From: Boesenbergia rotunda
Lineage: Eukaryota > Streptophyta > Magnoliopsida > Zingiberales > Zingiberaceae
Direction: 5' to 3'
NCBI GenBank assembly: GCA_024364735.1
Contig: JAGFNQ010006397.1
Coordinates: 310,001 to 374,000, forward strand
Length of the DNA: 64,000 nucleotides
Part shown: in pieces, positions 10,129-22,874 of the stretch
How positions within the stretch are numbered: the stretch's first letter is position 1
Layout: every line of letters begins with the position of its first letter
Position numbers and translations under genes: made by a program
The notes under the pieces: generated by a model
Databases searched by the model: none
Told to the model about the DNA's origin: nothing
The model's input: the letters and a program-made list of their open reading frames with translations, nothing else

Positions 10129-12948
10129 GCGTACCGGTATGACTTACGACAAGCATACACCAGCATGGGCCTCCATGGCACACAAAAGTACAATCCAAGT
10201 CATAAGCGAAAATAGAAAGTTACAAATGAAAATGAAAAATATAATATATCGAATGAATACGATGCAAAACTAACGGGTCGTCTCGAACTGGAGGTACTGG
10301 GATAGGCTGCTAGGCACTCTAAGTGATCAACCTGAAACAAAAATATGGCTAACAGGGTGAGTCTAAAGAACTCAGTGAATACACATATATGATATGCAAA
10401 GTAAACTATATTAGCAGTAAGAATTCAGATAACACAATATCAGGCACAGTAGAAGAAAACGCAAAACTGAGGTGCTAAGAAAGAAATGCCTACCGGTGTC
10501 AAACTACCTCGATATCATATAGATCAATACCCTCAGTACACCTCCGCGGGAAAAATAAGATTGTTGATTGTATGCATATCACAATTTGTATGTGCATGTC
10601 AAACAAATATAGCATCCAAATGCAACAAATGCAATCTATGCATCATGATGCAATGACATGATCACCCCTATCACCAGTCAGCCTTCGTCACAGGTCATCA
10701 GTGAGGATGTTGATGGAAGTACTCGTCCAGGTGTAGAGTTATGACAAATGTATGCACTCTGTCATCACTGTTCCTGAGTGATCGAGTGGATAGGATGCTG
10801 GTGGAGTAAACAATCCGACCCCATGTCCAATGGGGGAGATAAATCTCTTATCTCCTCATATCTCCAGAAAGAGGAGGGACCCCTGTCTGCTACCACGCTC
10901 CGGAACCGCTACCCATGAGCGACCGAGCGGAGCAGCACAGAGCAACTATATACACTCGGAGGGGTCTCTAATACTGGATGCGCCCTCCGGTAGTCACTAC
11001 CCATGAGTTGCTATGTATACACCATATGATCTGATGACCTGACTCGACCACAAGGGAGCCCAGGATCGCTAGCTATGCAAACATGCAAGCATGGTGCATG
11101 ACACTAAACGGATGCAACATCCAACAGAATGATCTAACCAGAATTTAAAATATGCACAAGTCCAGGTCATAAATCCTGATCTAGAAATAATCTAGCAGTA
11201 TATATACAAGGTACTACACACGATCAATCCATACAGTGTATGAGCTAAATGAGAAATAAACAGGATATATCGCAAAGGTAAGCTACTAGTAACCGGTGAA
11301 GATATTCAAAGCAGATAAGCAATAGAAACCTACTACTAACATAGCAAACCATGCATATATATACATCTGTGACAATATCTAAAAATAGATAATTCAAAGG
11401 TACTCGCCTCCAAAGTATAGCCCGAGCGTACAAACCCCCCCCCCCCCCCTCCCGATTCAAAGATTATATCCGCGACGAATGAACCAAGTCAATGATCTAC
11501 ATCAAAATACATAGTTTTACCTATCATAACAAATATTAATTAGCTAAAACTAACTAATCAACCGTATTAGGATTAATCTCAACTACTTCGAGTTATAGGG
11601 CTTTTGTTCAACTTAGGATTAACTTAAACCTCAGCCAAAACCCCCTTCCCTAACCCATAACAAGCTCACACAAGATCAACCGGGATTACATAAAGCCACA
11701 CCTAAACTGATCAAACCTAACTGATCTGAAGAAAGTAATAACCAGACACGATAGCCATCCAAAAACCACACAAAACTCCAACTGTAATCACAAAACTTTT
11801 ACAAGAACTACTACCTTTTCACAAATCCAATAGCACAGTATGCTCTCAGCAGATCATGAACGAACTCAAATCCATCGGTCGTAATCTAAAATAAGTCATA
11901 ACTCAAAAACAAAAGGAACTCCACCAAACAATGAAGCTCACGATGACCTCTACAAACCCAAAAACACAGCTAAACTCATCTAATCATCAATACACAACAG
12001 ACTCATCCAATATCAAAGAAGACAAGAATTAATAGCAAGGAATTCCAATTCTGAAATCTAAACCAGAATTCATCAATAAAGAAAAACTCACGCATCTCCA
12101 AGATCATCCAAAACCTAATTCCCGAATCCAGAATTTACAAGGAATCATAGGGTAATGACATCCAGCTTAAAATTTACCTATTTGACCACCGGTGCCGCTC
12201 CCTGCTCCAACTGGCTGAATGAAGCAACAAGCCCAGTGAGCTCCACAAGAGATAGTCCCTCCTCCGAAAGAGATCACTTCGAAAACCTAGCTCCGACCTC
12301 CCAAGATCCGTCCCTGGATCTACCCCTATAGGATCAACTACGAGATCCAAAAGAAAATAGTGAGATTGAGAAAAAGAAGAAATCAATACCCTCTCATAGA
12401 CTCACTCCTCCGCAGGGATAAAAATCAGTCTGGGCTCCATTCTGACGGCGATGTGGCGCCCAATGGTTCAGAAGAGGGAGGCTTGTGAGTTCCCACAGAT
12501 GTCGATCTTCCCTCCCTGAATCGCAACTTAGAGGGTTGAAGGGAAGTTGACCCGTGAGTTGAGAGATGGAGATCGAGGAGGATCGGATGAAGAAGAAGGA
12601 AAAGAAGAAGGGGAAGAGCAAAGTATCGCGACCTTCATCTCGCGATTTGCCACAGGGAGAAGAAAAGGAGTGGAATTAAAGGGGTGGATTTTTGCAAATA
12701 AACCCTCCAACTTTGGCAAATCTGATCCACACCCCTATTTTAACCCATTTTGCCAGTTAACCCCCTTAATTTTTGTATTTTTATATATAGTATAAAGATG
12801 GATCAAAATTGAACTATTAAAAGTTTCTTTTGTAGGTAGAAAGTAGATAGGATTTTGTTTAATGATACTTCAATAGTATTACTTTTAATTATTGGTGTTG
12901 ATGTGGTAATTATATATATTAAAAATTAGGTAATTTTATTGGTGATTA
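10129..12948 (-). repeat. Probable gypsy-type LTR or leader fragment, unassigned
   Basis: No convincing protein is seen on either strand. Read on the minus strand, the composition (pyrimidine-rich 12174-12720, a G run opposite 11438-11452, and a block of short repeats at about 10660-11060) resembles the long LTRs of chromoviruses, and the length is like K and J. It has no second copy in this window and no terminal repeats that I can identify. Confidence 0.3.
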
Positions 12949-12956
12949 CTAAGAAA
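12949..12956. repeat. Left 8-bp target duplication of the hAT element
   Basis: CTAAGAAA, repeated exactly at 15847-15854. Eight base pairs is the standard duplication of hAT elements. Confidence 0.9.
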
Positions 12957-12965
12957 TAGACCTGA

Positions 12966-13160
12966 CCACAGTTCGGAACTGTCGGTTCGACGGTGCGGAA
13001 CCGCCAGTTCGACGGTTCGGAACCGCCGGTTCGACGGTTCGGAACCGCCGGTTCGACGGTTCGTGGGAGGTCGACCATTAACCTTAACCGCCCAAGACGG
13101 TTACGGTTTATGGTTCGGAACCGTCGGTTCACGGTTCGCTGCGGTTCGGCACGGTTCAAG
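12966..13160. repeat. Left subterminal repeat array of the hAT element
   Basis: About three to four tandem copies of a 22-bp unit, cggaaccgccggttcgacgg plus tt, followed by looser variants. Subterminal repeats in hAT elements are typical transposase-binding sites. Confidence 0.7.
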
Positions 13161-13322
13161 ATTATTATATTAAAAAAATTAAAAACTAAATTTTAAAAAA
13201 TAAATTTTATTAAAAAAGGGCTTGCACTTATATAAGTTGCCTACGTATCCCCTTAGGGGATAGGGGAATCAAAGCCCACGTAGTTTTTTTTACATTTTTA
13301 CCCTTTTACATTTTTACATTTC

Positions 13323-15450
13323 TCACTCACTTGCATTTCCTCCCGTTCCCGTTGTATTTGTTCCTTCGGTATCAAATTCTTCGGCTTCATCTTCTGAAAG
13401 TTGCATTCCTTGGATTCGCTTCTCGGCTCTGGTCCAATCATCAAGTAATACTTGAGCTTCCAATGAGTCGGGAGACATGGTTGATCGTCGTTCATCTAAT
13501 ATGTTGCCGCCGGCACTGAACGTCTGCTCCACAGCAACAGTCGACACTGGAGAAGCTAAAATTTCTTTTGCGATCACGGAGAGAACGGGAAAGTTTTGAG
13601 ACTTCTGTGACCACCACTTCAAGATGTCGAAGTCTTCGCTATCTGCTTCATTAAAATCAAAAGAAGTCATAAAATAATTCTCAAGTTCTTGTGTGGAACT
13701 TGAGGATCCTCGTGGACGTTTTGTTCGTTCTTTTAATAAAAGTTGAGCTTTTGTAAGTTTTAAATTAGTAGTAGTAGGTTGTTGTGTTTCAGAAATATTA
13801 GTTTGTGCTCCATATTTAACTTAATATTGATTATAATGATCATATAAATAATTTTTAATATTATATACAATATTACCTGGATCCGGAGAGGAAGAATCCT
13901 TAATAGGAATTAATGCGTCATAATATAAAGTTAATATTTCTTGTAAAACTTCTAATTTAAATCTAGGATCTAAAGCAAATGCAATTAAATAAATTTCAGG
14001 AATTAAATAAAAATATTTTTCCCATTTAATTTTCATAGCTATTATACATAAAATTAAAGCTTCATCATTTACATGTTCATTTAATATTAATACTATACTA
14101 CAAAAATTTACTAAAATTAAATAAGCAGTAGGATAATAAACACCAGAAAGTTGTTCAGTTACATCGTTAAAAACTTTTAAAATTTCACAAATACTACTAC
14201 AAATATTCCATTGTTGTGAAAATAAATATATATTAGTATTACTATTTTGTGTAAAAAAATAAACATAATAAATCTTTATATTGAAAAGAATCTTGTAATA
14301 ATTGATATGTTGAATTCCAACGTGTTGGAACATCACGTGGAAATTTTTTTGATCGCATTCCATTAGCTTTACAAAATCTACCCCATTGTTTCATCATAGA
14401 TGGATGAGACCATAAGTATGAAATTGCGGTTCTAATTGGTTGAATATAATTTTATAAAAGTTTTAATCCATCTTGAACACATAAATTTAAAATATGACAT
14501 ACACAACGAATATGAAAAAATAAACCACCAATGACAGGTTGACAAATAAATTTTAATTCATCTATTGAAGCGGTATTAGAACTAGCATTGTCTAATGATA
14601 TTGAAAATATTTGATGAGTCAATCCATATTCTTCTAAAACTATGTGTAATAATTGTGCAATGTTATGAGCAGTGTGTGATTCATCAAAAACTCTATAAGC
14701 TAATAATCTCTTTTGAAGGATCCAAGAGTTATCAATCCAATGACATGTTATACCCATATAAGAATGAGTTTGCCAATGATTACTCCAAATATCGAAACAT
14801 AAAGAAACTTTATTATTTAATTTACTAAATTCTTCAATTAAATTCTTTTTTCCTTGTTTTACTAATCTTTTAATTGTACGAGTTAGTGTAGTCCTAGGTA
14901 CACGTTTAGCAGCAGGATTAAGAGATTCTTTACACAAATCTTCAAATGTGCATTTAGATCCAAAACTAAAAGAAAGATGTTCTACGGAAACAAATTTAGC
15001 TAATGATTCTCTTAATTTATTATCTGAATATAAAAATAAACCAGAATCTGTACTACTACCGCTAGAAAATCTAGATAATTGTGTTTGAGAGCGGTCAAGC
15101 TCATATTCCGTCGGGTGCTTCGTTTCTACATGTCGTTTCAACGACCCATAGCCGCCGCCGGCTTGGAATTTGTAGGAAGCATTACAATGCTTGCATTTTG
15201 CACGCATTTCTCCCGATGGAAGTGTGACCTTCTCAAAATATTTAATGAAAATAGACGATTTTAAAAGAGGATTTTCCCGAACCTTAGAAGTAATCATATC
15301 GGTACTTCCTTGCGTTTCGGGGATCGGAGGGCGTTGGGGCTGAGCCTCGGTCTCATCATCGGTGGATTGAATTTGAAGGTTGGGATCCTCGTATGCAATT
15401 TCTTTTTCCCTCCGAGATCGAGATGATGAAACTCCGTGACCTCCTTCCAT
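13323..15450 (-). pseudogene. hAT transposase, frameshifted
   Basis: The enzyme would cut and paste the element. The start at 15450 (MEGGHGVSSS) lies just inside the right subterminal region. Residues about 64-113 form a BED zinc finger: CKHC, then HVETKH. The next 220 residues match the plant hAT (RICESLEEPER-type) N-terminal and catalytic region, e.g. LCFDIWSNHWQTHSYMGIT and HIRCVCHILNLCVQDG. The frame stops at 14452. A second register (14363 to 13821) carries the central region, including IYLIAFALDPRFKLE. The C-terminal dimerisation domain is at 13670-13323, with ILASPVSTVAVEQTFSAGGN and LLDDW. At least one frameshift (14363-14452) and a stop near 13821 disable it. Confidence 0.88.
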
Positions 15451-15654
15451 TATCGTCGATGAAGAATGTGGAGAGAAGTTGAGAGTTAGAGAGTTGAGAA
15501 TGAGAGATTGAGAGAAGAGAAGTTGTGTTGTGAGTGAAAATGATGAAATGAGCTCCCTATTTATAGAGTTCGGATCATAACGGTCACTAAATCATAGCTA
15601 TTGATCAAAAAATGGTCAAATGATCTCATCCGTCCAAAAAAAAATACAAAAAGT

Positions 15655-15845
15655 CTCCAACGGCACTGAATCGGCGGTTCAGTGCCGTTGGAATCGCCGG
15701 TTCATGATTTTGTGGGGCTGCAACCGAAACCGGCCCGGCATCCTGCCGGGTCGGTTCCGGTTCGGCCCGGCGAAACGGGTCAACGGGCCACTTGGCCCGT
15801 TGACCCGGGCCGGGTCCGGGCTGGACCCAGCCCGGGGTCGGGTCT
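15655..15845. repeat. Right subterminal GC-rich inverted repeats of the hAT element
   Basis: Several small hairpins occur, such as ccaacggcactgaa with ttcagtgccgttgg (about 15657-15691), cgggtcaacgggcca with tggcccgttgacccg, and cccggcat with tgccggg. They differ in sequence from the left array. Confidence 0.65.
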
Positions 15846-15854
15846 ACTAAGAAA

Positions 15855-16705
15855 TCAATTATTAGTGTCAGTATCATAACCTCATTTGTGTTTTAGATTG
15901 GTTGTTTTTTCTTTTCTTTATTTGCAAGAAATTTACAAGACAACGCTTCCTTTATTTGTTGGACATAATCCATGCATTTATGATTCATAGATGGAAATAT
16001 CAAGTCAAGTTATTGGCTTTAAGGGTGCTATACATAAATCTTATAAAAGTAGAGTACAGGCATAAAAAGCTTTTCAAGTGCACTTAGATATAAAATTTGC
16101 AACAACTTCCATTTCATCATTGCAACTTCAACTTTAACTTCAAGATCAAATTCAAATTCTGATAGGAAACTTTCAAAGTCGAAAAAAAGCTAAATTTAAG
16201 GATACATTGAAAAAGATAGCACATCTTTTGGATTCTTTAGAAATTAGTGATAATGATAGTGATTAGGTATGTTAAGTTATTTTAAGTTGTTGTTTGAGTT
16301 GAAATTCAAACGCATGTTTTATCTAAGTTCAAGTTGAAACAATAGTGTTATCCAATATATTGTTGTTTGAGTTTCAAGAGTGGTGTATTGAATTTGAAAC
16401 ATATGTCCACTTTTTCTTTTTTGCAAACTTTTCTAATTCTTAAATTATGATATAAATTTTTATGTTGATATTTACTTGTATAAATTCTATCTAGATTTTA
16501 TAAACTTTATATAGTCATTAGAGATTTAAATCAATAATCCTGTGTTAGTTTTTATTCATATATTTGTTTCACTAGCTAAACTCATTTAACTTTATCAGTT
16601 CTACACTATATTTTTAATGAAAAAATGAACAAATCAGTGTCGATAAAATTGTCATATAATATTTATCTCATTTAGAGTAGGCAAGCTCTGTCTTTGTTTT
16701 TTCAG
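15855..16705. other. AT-rich intergenic sequence
   Basis: No gene, terminal repeats or long reading frame found. It may include intron sequence of the pseudogene that begins at 16706, since a pyrimidine-rich tract and AG precede that exon. Confidence 0.4.
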
Positions 16706-17411
16706 ATGCTGCATTTTCATACTTGAATGCATACAAAATGTTTACATTCCTGATGATCTCTTCAGAAAGTTATCACAAACTAACTGGTTGAAGACCTAGC
16801 TTGGCTATCAAATTTCAGGTGAATCTTTTCTGGCCATCTTAGGATGGGAATGCCTTCTTCAAGTTGTCAGTGGCATTCCAATAATAGATGAGGGAATGTA
16901 TGACAATAGATTTTGGTCATATTACGCTGAGCTAAGCAAAGTTGGAGTAGCAGTAAGCATGTATGACTTCTCAAAAGCTATTGCTTCTCGATTGAATCTC
17001 CTTTGAAAGATAACATCGATCACAAACAAAAATGTTTTTGTATTGTTAACATGTTATCGGCAGTTTGTAAAAAAGAAAATTCCATTCACATGTGATGTTT
17101 CACTTTTCTCCCATGGGAAGGAATGGTTGTATACTAATCATGGATTTAAATCACCAAAAGCTTCAATCCTATTTGGTCCAGAGTGGGAGCCTATCTCAAC
17201 TATAACAAATGTTCCATTTATCGATGATAATTCTGCATTCTATTGTTACTCCAACAAGATCAATGATTTCAAAAATGAGCTCAAAAAAATTACAAAAGAA
17301 GATTTGATCAGAGCAAAGCAGATCCAACAAACCCAACTCATAGATCTACAAGATAATATCACCAGTTATCTTGCAGGAAAGGTTATGAAGCAAAAGATAA
17401 GTTGTAAGTGA
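16706..17411 (+). pseudogene. Sacsin/NO VEIN-like HSP90-type ATPase family, exon fragment
   Basis: One register reads through 16706-17411 with two internal stops (TAG 16797, TGA 17004). It shows a repeated pattern I recognise from the large plant sacsin-like family (histidine kinase/HSP90-like ATPase proteins). Diagnostic pieces are LECIQNVYIPDDLF, NWLKT-stop-LGYQISGESF, IPIIDEGMYDN with the following Tyr/Glu-Leu-x-x-x-Gly-Val-Ala-Val block, then the next repeat with EWLYTNHGFKSPKASILFG and VPFIDDNSAFY. Each repeat has the order WLKT-GY-SP-ES-L, a PxIDExFY block, then ELKxxGV. The complete protein would exceed 1000 residues, so this is a small part. It is preceded by ttttttcag, a good splice acceptor. 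Possibly a pseudogene copy or a transposon-carried fragment. Confidence 0.55.
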
Positions 17412-18257
17412 AGCAAAAGCTTTTGGCAATATTTTTCAATAAGACATTTTCAATGGCAATAAGTAGACAATTAGTCTTGATCTTTTAAATCAAAATAATT
17501 ACAGCAGAAGATTCCTGGGCATTGAAAAATAGAGTAGGAGACACTTCATCAATAGACATCTTTTGTTTAGTAATCACGCCATGGAAAGTGAAGTCTAATT
17601 ACATTTAAAATTCAAATTAGTTTATTAAAATTAATTCTTTTCCATTGTGCAACAGTCACATGAACCATGAACCTTGAAGTATCTTAAACTGTTTTAATAC
17701 AACCCCATGATTTTGAATTTACTAAAAACACACACATAACATTAAATAAAATCAACAAGGATAGTGATGTTTAGCCTTAAACTCTAGGAAAAGCGTACCT
17801 TAGAAGGAGGCTGGTTGTATAGCAACTCTTTAAGTAAAGATTTGTCTAGATACGAGAAGCATATCATATGCTAACACCTGATCATAACAAGAAGCATACC
17901 AAATAACAAGAAGCATATCATATGCAAACATCCTACAAACAAAGAAAATGCATGCATACCAACCATAAATAATTACAACCATCCTAGCACATGTTAGAAC
18001 TTGCAATAATAAAGATAATTATTACCTTTATTTTCTCAATGAACCACTATAATTTGACAAATTAAAACTGACAGTACTAACTATAGATGTTAAATCTGGT
18101 TCATATGTGTCGTTAACATTGTTATTATTATTATCTTTAGTTGATCTGATAATTGAATCATTGTCATATGTACAAAATGTAACAAAATAAATTTGTGTTT
18201 GCAAGTAAAATCAAAATAGAAATGTAGAATTAATGGACACATACCCTTATTGCAAAT
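17412..18257. other. Intergenic, no feature recognised
   Basis: AT-rich. I see no coding motif, LTR end or tandem array. Confidence 0.4.
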
Positions 18258-19905
18258 TTAGACAGTTGCGTTTGTCATGTGATACTTCTGATGTCCACAT
18301 CCACGACATAGCCTAGAATTTGATGTTGATTTCTCCTTCGATGATTTCAATCTCTTCCCACATCCCTTTGCTCTTACCAAAGAAGGATCAATAATACCAA
18401 GACCCTTATTCATGGATTTCTTCCTTTGACTCCTATCACTGCATGTTCTACTAATATTCATCTCTTGAATTTTATTGTAGATATAATCAAATTGTTCATC
18501 TAAGAAGATTGTCCCCTCATTAGTCAAAAATGCATCATCAATTAACACTGAAACTTTATAGGATAACCTCGAGTGTCTCGACATCAAAAACCTTTTTGGA
18601 TCTAGATCATCGATGAAATTTTGCTCTTCCAAAGCATATATTGTTCCAACTTTTGCTTCTCTTGCCCATCATTTGAGTATATATGTATTAGGCAAATGAA
18701 ACACTTGATTGATACGATAAAAGCTAATATATGCCTGGATGGAATGCCCTCAAACTCAAATTTCATGCAGCTACACAATATGTAGTCCCTTTGTTTGTCA
18801 TGTGCGAGCACCCTTGGTTTGGAGGAAGAAGAACTTTGAAATTTCATCACATGATAAACCACTGAGTCAATTTTTGTGTCGGAACACATAATAACCATGA
18901 CTCTCGCTCATTTTACTTTGAAACTCTAGCCATTTCTTTTTTGTGTATGGCTTAACCATTTGAGTTTATATTAGACAGTTTGTCTTAGTCTTGGGATTTT
19001 CATTTATATTAATATGGTTTGCAACTAACTCATTGTGTTTTTGGTGTCTTAGTGCTCTATTAAAATTGGTGATAAAATTCATCAAGGAGTTCTTATTTGA
19101 GACAAATCTTTTGAAAAATACATGTGAGCATTTAGATCTTTGGCTACTTATCATTCCAGCACAAAATACATGGCTAAAATATACTAGTACCTATCTGTGT
19201 CGCAATTCATACATTAAGGATAACCAATTATTATTTTCTAAGTTATCACACTTAATAGTCTCTTTCTATAACTTCTCAAAATCATCAGGTGTGATCGCCC
19301 GCTGTGAGCACTTTCTAATTTATCCTGGCGGCCGGTGGGAAACTTTCGTGGGGTCGGGCTGATCGTCCGAGGTTGGAAAAACCTTGTTAATCATTTTTCA
19401 AAATCATCAGGTGTTTTTGAATTTGCAATGACATTCTTTATGCTTTGATAGTGGTTTCGAAAAGTCAAAGGGGGTAATTTTTCTTGGAATTTGTTTAGTA
19501 TGTGCCATAAACAATATCGACAAATTGTTTGAGAAAAAACTTGTGCAATGACTTTTGTTATAACAGGATCCTGATCAGTGATTATAATGTTTGGTGGACC
19601 TTTAGGCGTGACTTCGATCTATGAACTTGTTAAGTAATCAAACAAAAGAATTAGTTTTCTCATCACATAAAAACCCACAACCAAAAATAATTGTTTATGA
19701 TGATGATTAATTGCTACAATTGTTGTCAAAATCAAGTCATATTTGTTGGCGTTATATGTCGTATCAAATACAACAATATCACCAAATACACTATATGCCC
19801 TCCTTGATACATGATCCGCCCAAAAACATCTACTAAATCTATTATCTGAATCAATTTCGTAATTAAAGAAAAAAGTTGAATTCTTCTCTTGTTCAGATGT
19901 AAAAA
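18258..19905 (-). pseudogene. FAR1-related sequence (FRS/MULE-derived) pseudogene
   Basis: FRS proteins are transcription factors domesticated from Mutator-like transposases; related transposases (Jittery type) are also possible. Reading leftward from about 19905, the MULE transposase domain is visible as VFGDIVVFDTTYN, then NIIITDQDPVITKVIA and CRYCLWHILNKF (19440-19800). Several stops follow. The SWIM zinc finger lies at about 18730-18790 as CSCMKFEFEGIPSRH, where the expected third Cys is Ser. The C-terminal tail continues to 18258 (RLCRGCGHQKYH). The N-terminal FAR1 DNA-binding domain is not seen, and a small retroposon interrupts the middle at 19292. Confidence 0.75.
19292..19397 (+). 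mobile_element. 106-bp retroposon-like insertion with 16-bp target duplication
   Basis: The insert splits the FRS pseudogene and is flanked by exact 16-bp direct repeats TCAAAATCATCAGGTG (19276-19291 and 19398-19413). It is GC-richer than its surroundings and ends in a short T run. A long exact duplication and a 3' T tail suggest LINE-mediated retroposition of a truncated SINE or LINE. No A or B box is visible. Confidence 0.55.
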
Positions 19906-20049
19906 AAACTCAATCAGTATCTCAGCATCAATACCCTTTTATTTATTCCTTAGATTTCTTTCAAAATTTCTAATATCTTTTTCTGTACAACCTACCTCCT
20001 CAGACCCCCTATACTTTATCTCTAATAATCGCATTTGTTGGGAAGTTGG

Positions 20050-20966
20050 TGTCAGATCTAGGTGGACTGGCAAGAGGGGGGTGAATTTTCGTTGCAAAAT
20101 AAAAACCAATCTTTTGTGCGGACTCACAAAGAATTCAGATTAATTGCAAAAATCAGTTAAAACAAACATAAACTAATAAAAGGCTAAGACACAGAGATTT
20201 ACTTGGTTGCAACCTAGGTGATTGCTAATCCAAGACAACTGAAGCTCACTATCAAAATCTCCTTCTGGCGGAGAAGTCCTTTACAGACTTTGAAGCTCGA
20301 GATAATGGAAAACTAATAACTAAAATATTTACAGTTGATGGATGTTTGGAAACTGAGCTTTAGGGGACTATTTATAGTCCCGGTTAAAGTTATCTATTTG
20401 ATGACATGACACTTATAGGGCACACAAGTGCTCTTGGGCACCTGACACGTGGCTTAACTCTTATCCAACGCGCAACATTCGCAAACGGCTAAACATAACC
20501 ACTTGGGCACCTGATAGCACAAGGGCGCCTGAGTGTTCGGGTGCTTGATAGCCCAGGCGCCCATATACTCATGGGTGCCCGACAGTGCTGTTTTGGTTAG
20601 CAACCGCTAACCACTTTTTAGCCTTGCTTCCAGTCTTCACAGGTGATTTCTAGCCAATCGGAGTTAAGCTCACCCGAACCCGACTCCGGCCTTTCGCCTC
20701 TTGAGCGTCCTTCCTCCCGGCTTCTCGTCCCTCGGATGCTGCGCGCGTCGTTCTCGTTCCACCGACATACTCTTCCACATAGTTTTGTGTCCCTCGGATG
20801 CACCGAGCCCGTTGGCTCCTTTTCTATGTCATCCTTCTCAACCGTTGCGTCTTCCGCTCAACTTCCTGCGCTCCTAAGTTCCTGTACACTTAGACACAAG
20901 GATTTAAAATAACAGGACATAACTTAACTTGGTTGATCACATTAAAACAAACATGGGGTACTTACA
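20050..20966 (-). repeat. 3' LTR of element D
   Basis: On the minus strand it starts TGTAAGTACCCC at 20966 and ends at 20050 (GATCTGACA). The first 190 bp from 20050 match 22890-23087. The minus-strand TATAAATA lies at 20369-20376. Upstream of it, at about 20420-20610, are GGGCGCCT/AGGCGCCC and GGGCACCTG boxes. Confidence 0.85.
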
Positions 20967-21698
20967 ATATCTCCTTTTTTGATGTGCATCAACCCGAGTT
21001 AAGTTAGGGTAAATAAATATAAAAATAACATGAATAAATATATAATAATGTAAGCACTAAAGAAAATTATATTAGAGCCTACCCCCTTAAATTAACACTA
21101 CTTCTCCCCCTTTGATCACATCAAAAACTTAAAATGTTAAGGGAAAATATTTTTAACACAATAAAAATATATAAAGAATTATATTTTTAACAAAAAATTT
21201 AAAGAATTATTTTCTGACATTTTTGAAAGTCATAATAAATTTGATATATATAAAATCTTTTTTAAGAAATTTCGAAAATATTTTTATAGATAGAACACTG
21301 CTTCTTAGAAAACTTTACATTAATTTTTCTACAAGTAATTATCCAAAAAGAATAACAAGATAAAGCATTAATTACCAAAATTAATTTACTCAAAAAAAAT
21401 CAATAGTTTAAAATATATTTTAGAACCCAATATAAATTTTTTATCAACAGGGTTTATTAAAAACTTAGATGGGACATCTAATTTGAGAATTTTTATAATT
21501 TATCCCCTATGATTTTTAATATACCAGTTTAGATTATTAGGATAACTATTTTTCTTTTGTCATAAATATGCAATATCAAATTCTAATTTTTCAACTAAAA
21601 TTTTTAACTAAAATTTTCAAATTAACAACATCATTTTTCAGTTTATGAGAATCATCAGAAGAACATGCATTAGTCAATTTTATTTTCAATTTTTGATT
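20967..21698 (-). other. 3' untranslated region of element D
   Basis: Very AT-rich, no coding sequence. It contains the terminal polypurine tract beside the LTR (aaaaaaggagat on the minus strand, about 20968-20980) and a second tract at about 21113. Confidence 0.55.
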
Positions 21699-22816
21699 TT
21701 ATTTTTCTAATTTAAGATTAGCTTTATGCATTGCTTTTATACTAGAGTATAATTGATCATGAAGGAGGAAACATATCTCACTTACAAGGTCACTTTCGAA
21801 AAGAGGGACTCCCCCTTCGTCGTTATTTTCCTCTGACGTAGCTTCCCCTTCTTCAGTGCTTTCCTCTTGATGATTTGCCATCAGCGTAAGTCCAGCATAT
21901 TCTTCGGCTTCCGTTTCTTCGAACGAAGACTCATCCCAGGTGGCTTTCAATGCCTTCTTCTTCTTTAGTTGGTTTTTCAGTTTGAGACACTGGTCTTTTA
22001 GATAACCCTTCTCTTTACAATTATAGCATCGGACTGTACGCTTTTTCGGAGATCGTCTTTTACCCTGAGACTTAGAATATTTATTATCCCTTTTTAAAAA
22101 ACTTTTAAGATTTTTTACCATCTCTGTCGTATTTTCGTCGTCTGTTGACGACTCCTCCACTGCCTGGTTTCTTCTCACGTTTATAGCGACGTTATCCATT
22201 TCCTATTCTTCTCTACACACCGAGATTCGTGAAGCTCTAAAATCGAAAATAGTTGTTCTTGAGTATTTACCTCAAGATCTTTTGAAATAAAGTATGCGTC
22301 GATTACTGAGGTCCAATCTGGGGTTCTCGGGAAAGCATTTAGTGCGTACCGTTGAGCGTTGCAACTTGATACCTTTTCTCCGAGATTCTCAAGGCTTGTG
22401 ATTAGATCCTTTACCTTCGTGTGTAGTTGAGCAACTGACTGTCTGTCTTCCATTCGGAGGTTAGTAAGTTGGCTTAGTAGGATGTCTCGCCGTGCCAGTT
22501 TTGCCTCCGAGGTGCCTTCGTGCAATTTCAGAAACTTTTCCCAAAGTTTCTTTGCTGAGTCGTACTTCCCGATCCAATTGACATCTTGTTCTGGAAGGAC
22601 AGTCAGCAAATGGAATTTAGATTTTCCGTATGCTATTGCGTCAGCTTGCCCCTTTTTGTTCCAGGAGTCAGTTTCCTTCATTTTTCCTTCGCTGTCTTTT
22701 GGAGCTGAAAAATTATTTTTCATTGTTAATAATAATTCATAATCAGTAGTAAAAAATACCTTCATTTTTCTTTTCCATGCTCCGAGCTCCCTCTCAAGCT
22801 TTGGCGGGTAGATCAC
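21699..22816 (-). pseudogene. gag: Gag of element D, frameshifted
   Basis: Capsid protein of a copia element. From 22816 the first 211 codons carry the capsid domain: AWKRKMKVFFTTDYELLLTMK, then SAKKLWEKFLKLHEGTSEAK and AQRYALNAFPRTPDW. A frameshift at about 22195 moves to a second register (22199-21699). That register holds a zinc knuckle CYNCKEKGYLKDQC whose His is replaced by Tyr, then an acidic Ser/Glu-rich region and a coiled-coil start. The N-terminus is probably broken upstream of the listed start. Homologous to E (27760-28680) and more distantly to gag of element I. Confidence 0.8.
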
Positions 22817-22874
22817 TAGTCTAACTATTCTTTAAAATTTGCTACAGTTGCAGTTAGTCCTTCTACGGCGTCCT

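Larger units (their letters stand above)
12957..15846 (-). mobile_element. Complete hAT-superfamily DNA transposon
   Basis: A 2890-bp element with inverted ends TAGACCTGACC (left) and TAGACCCGACC (right, reverse complement of the end at 15836-15846), flanked by exact CTAAGAAA duplications. Both subterminal regions are GC-rich and repetitive. A broken transposase on the minus strand fills most of the interior. The terminal and target-site evidence together make this one of the surest calls in the window. Confidence 0.93.
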
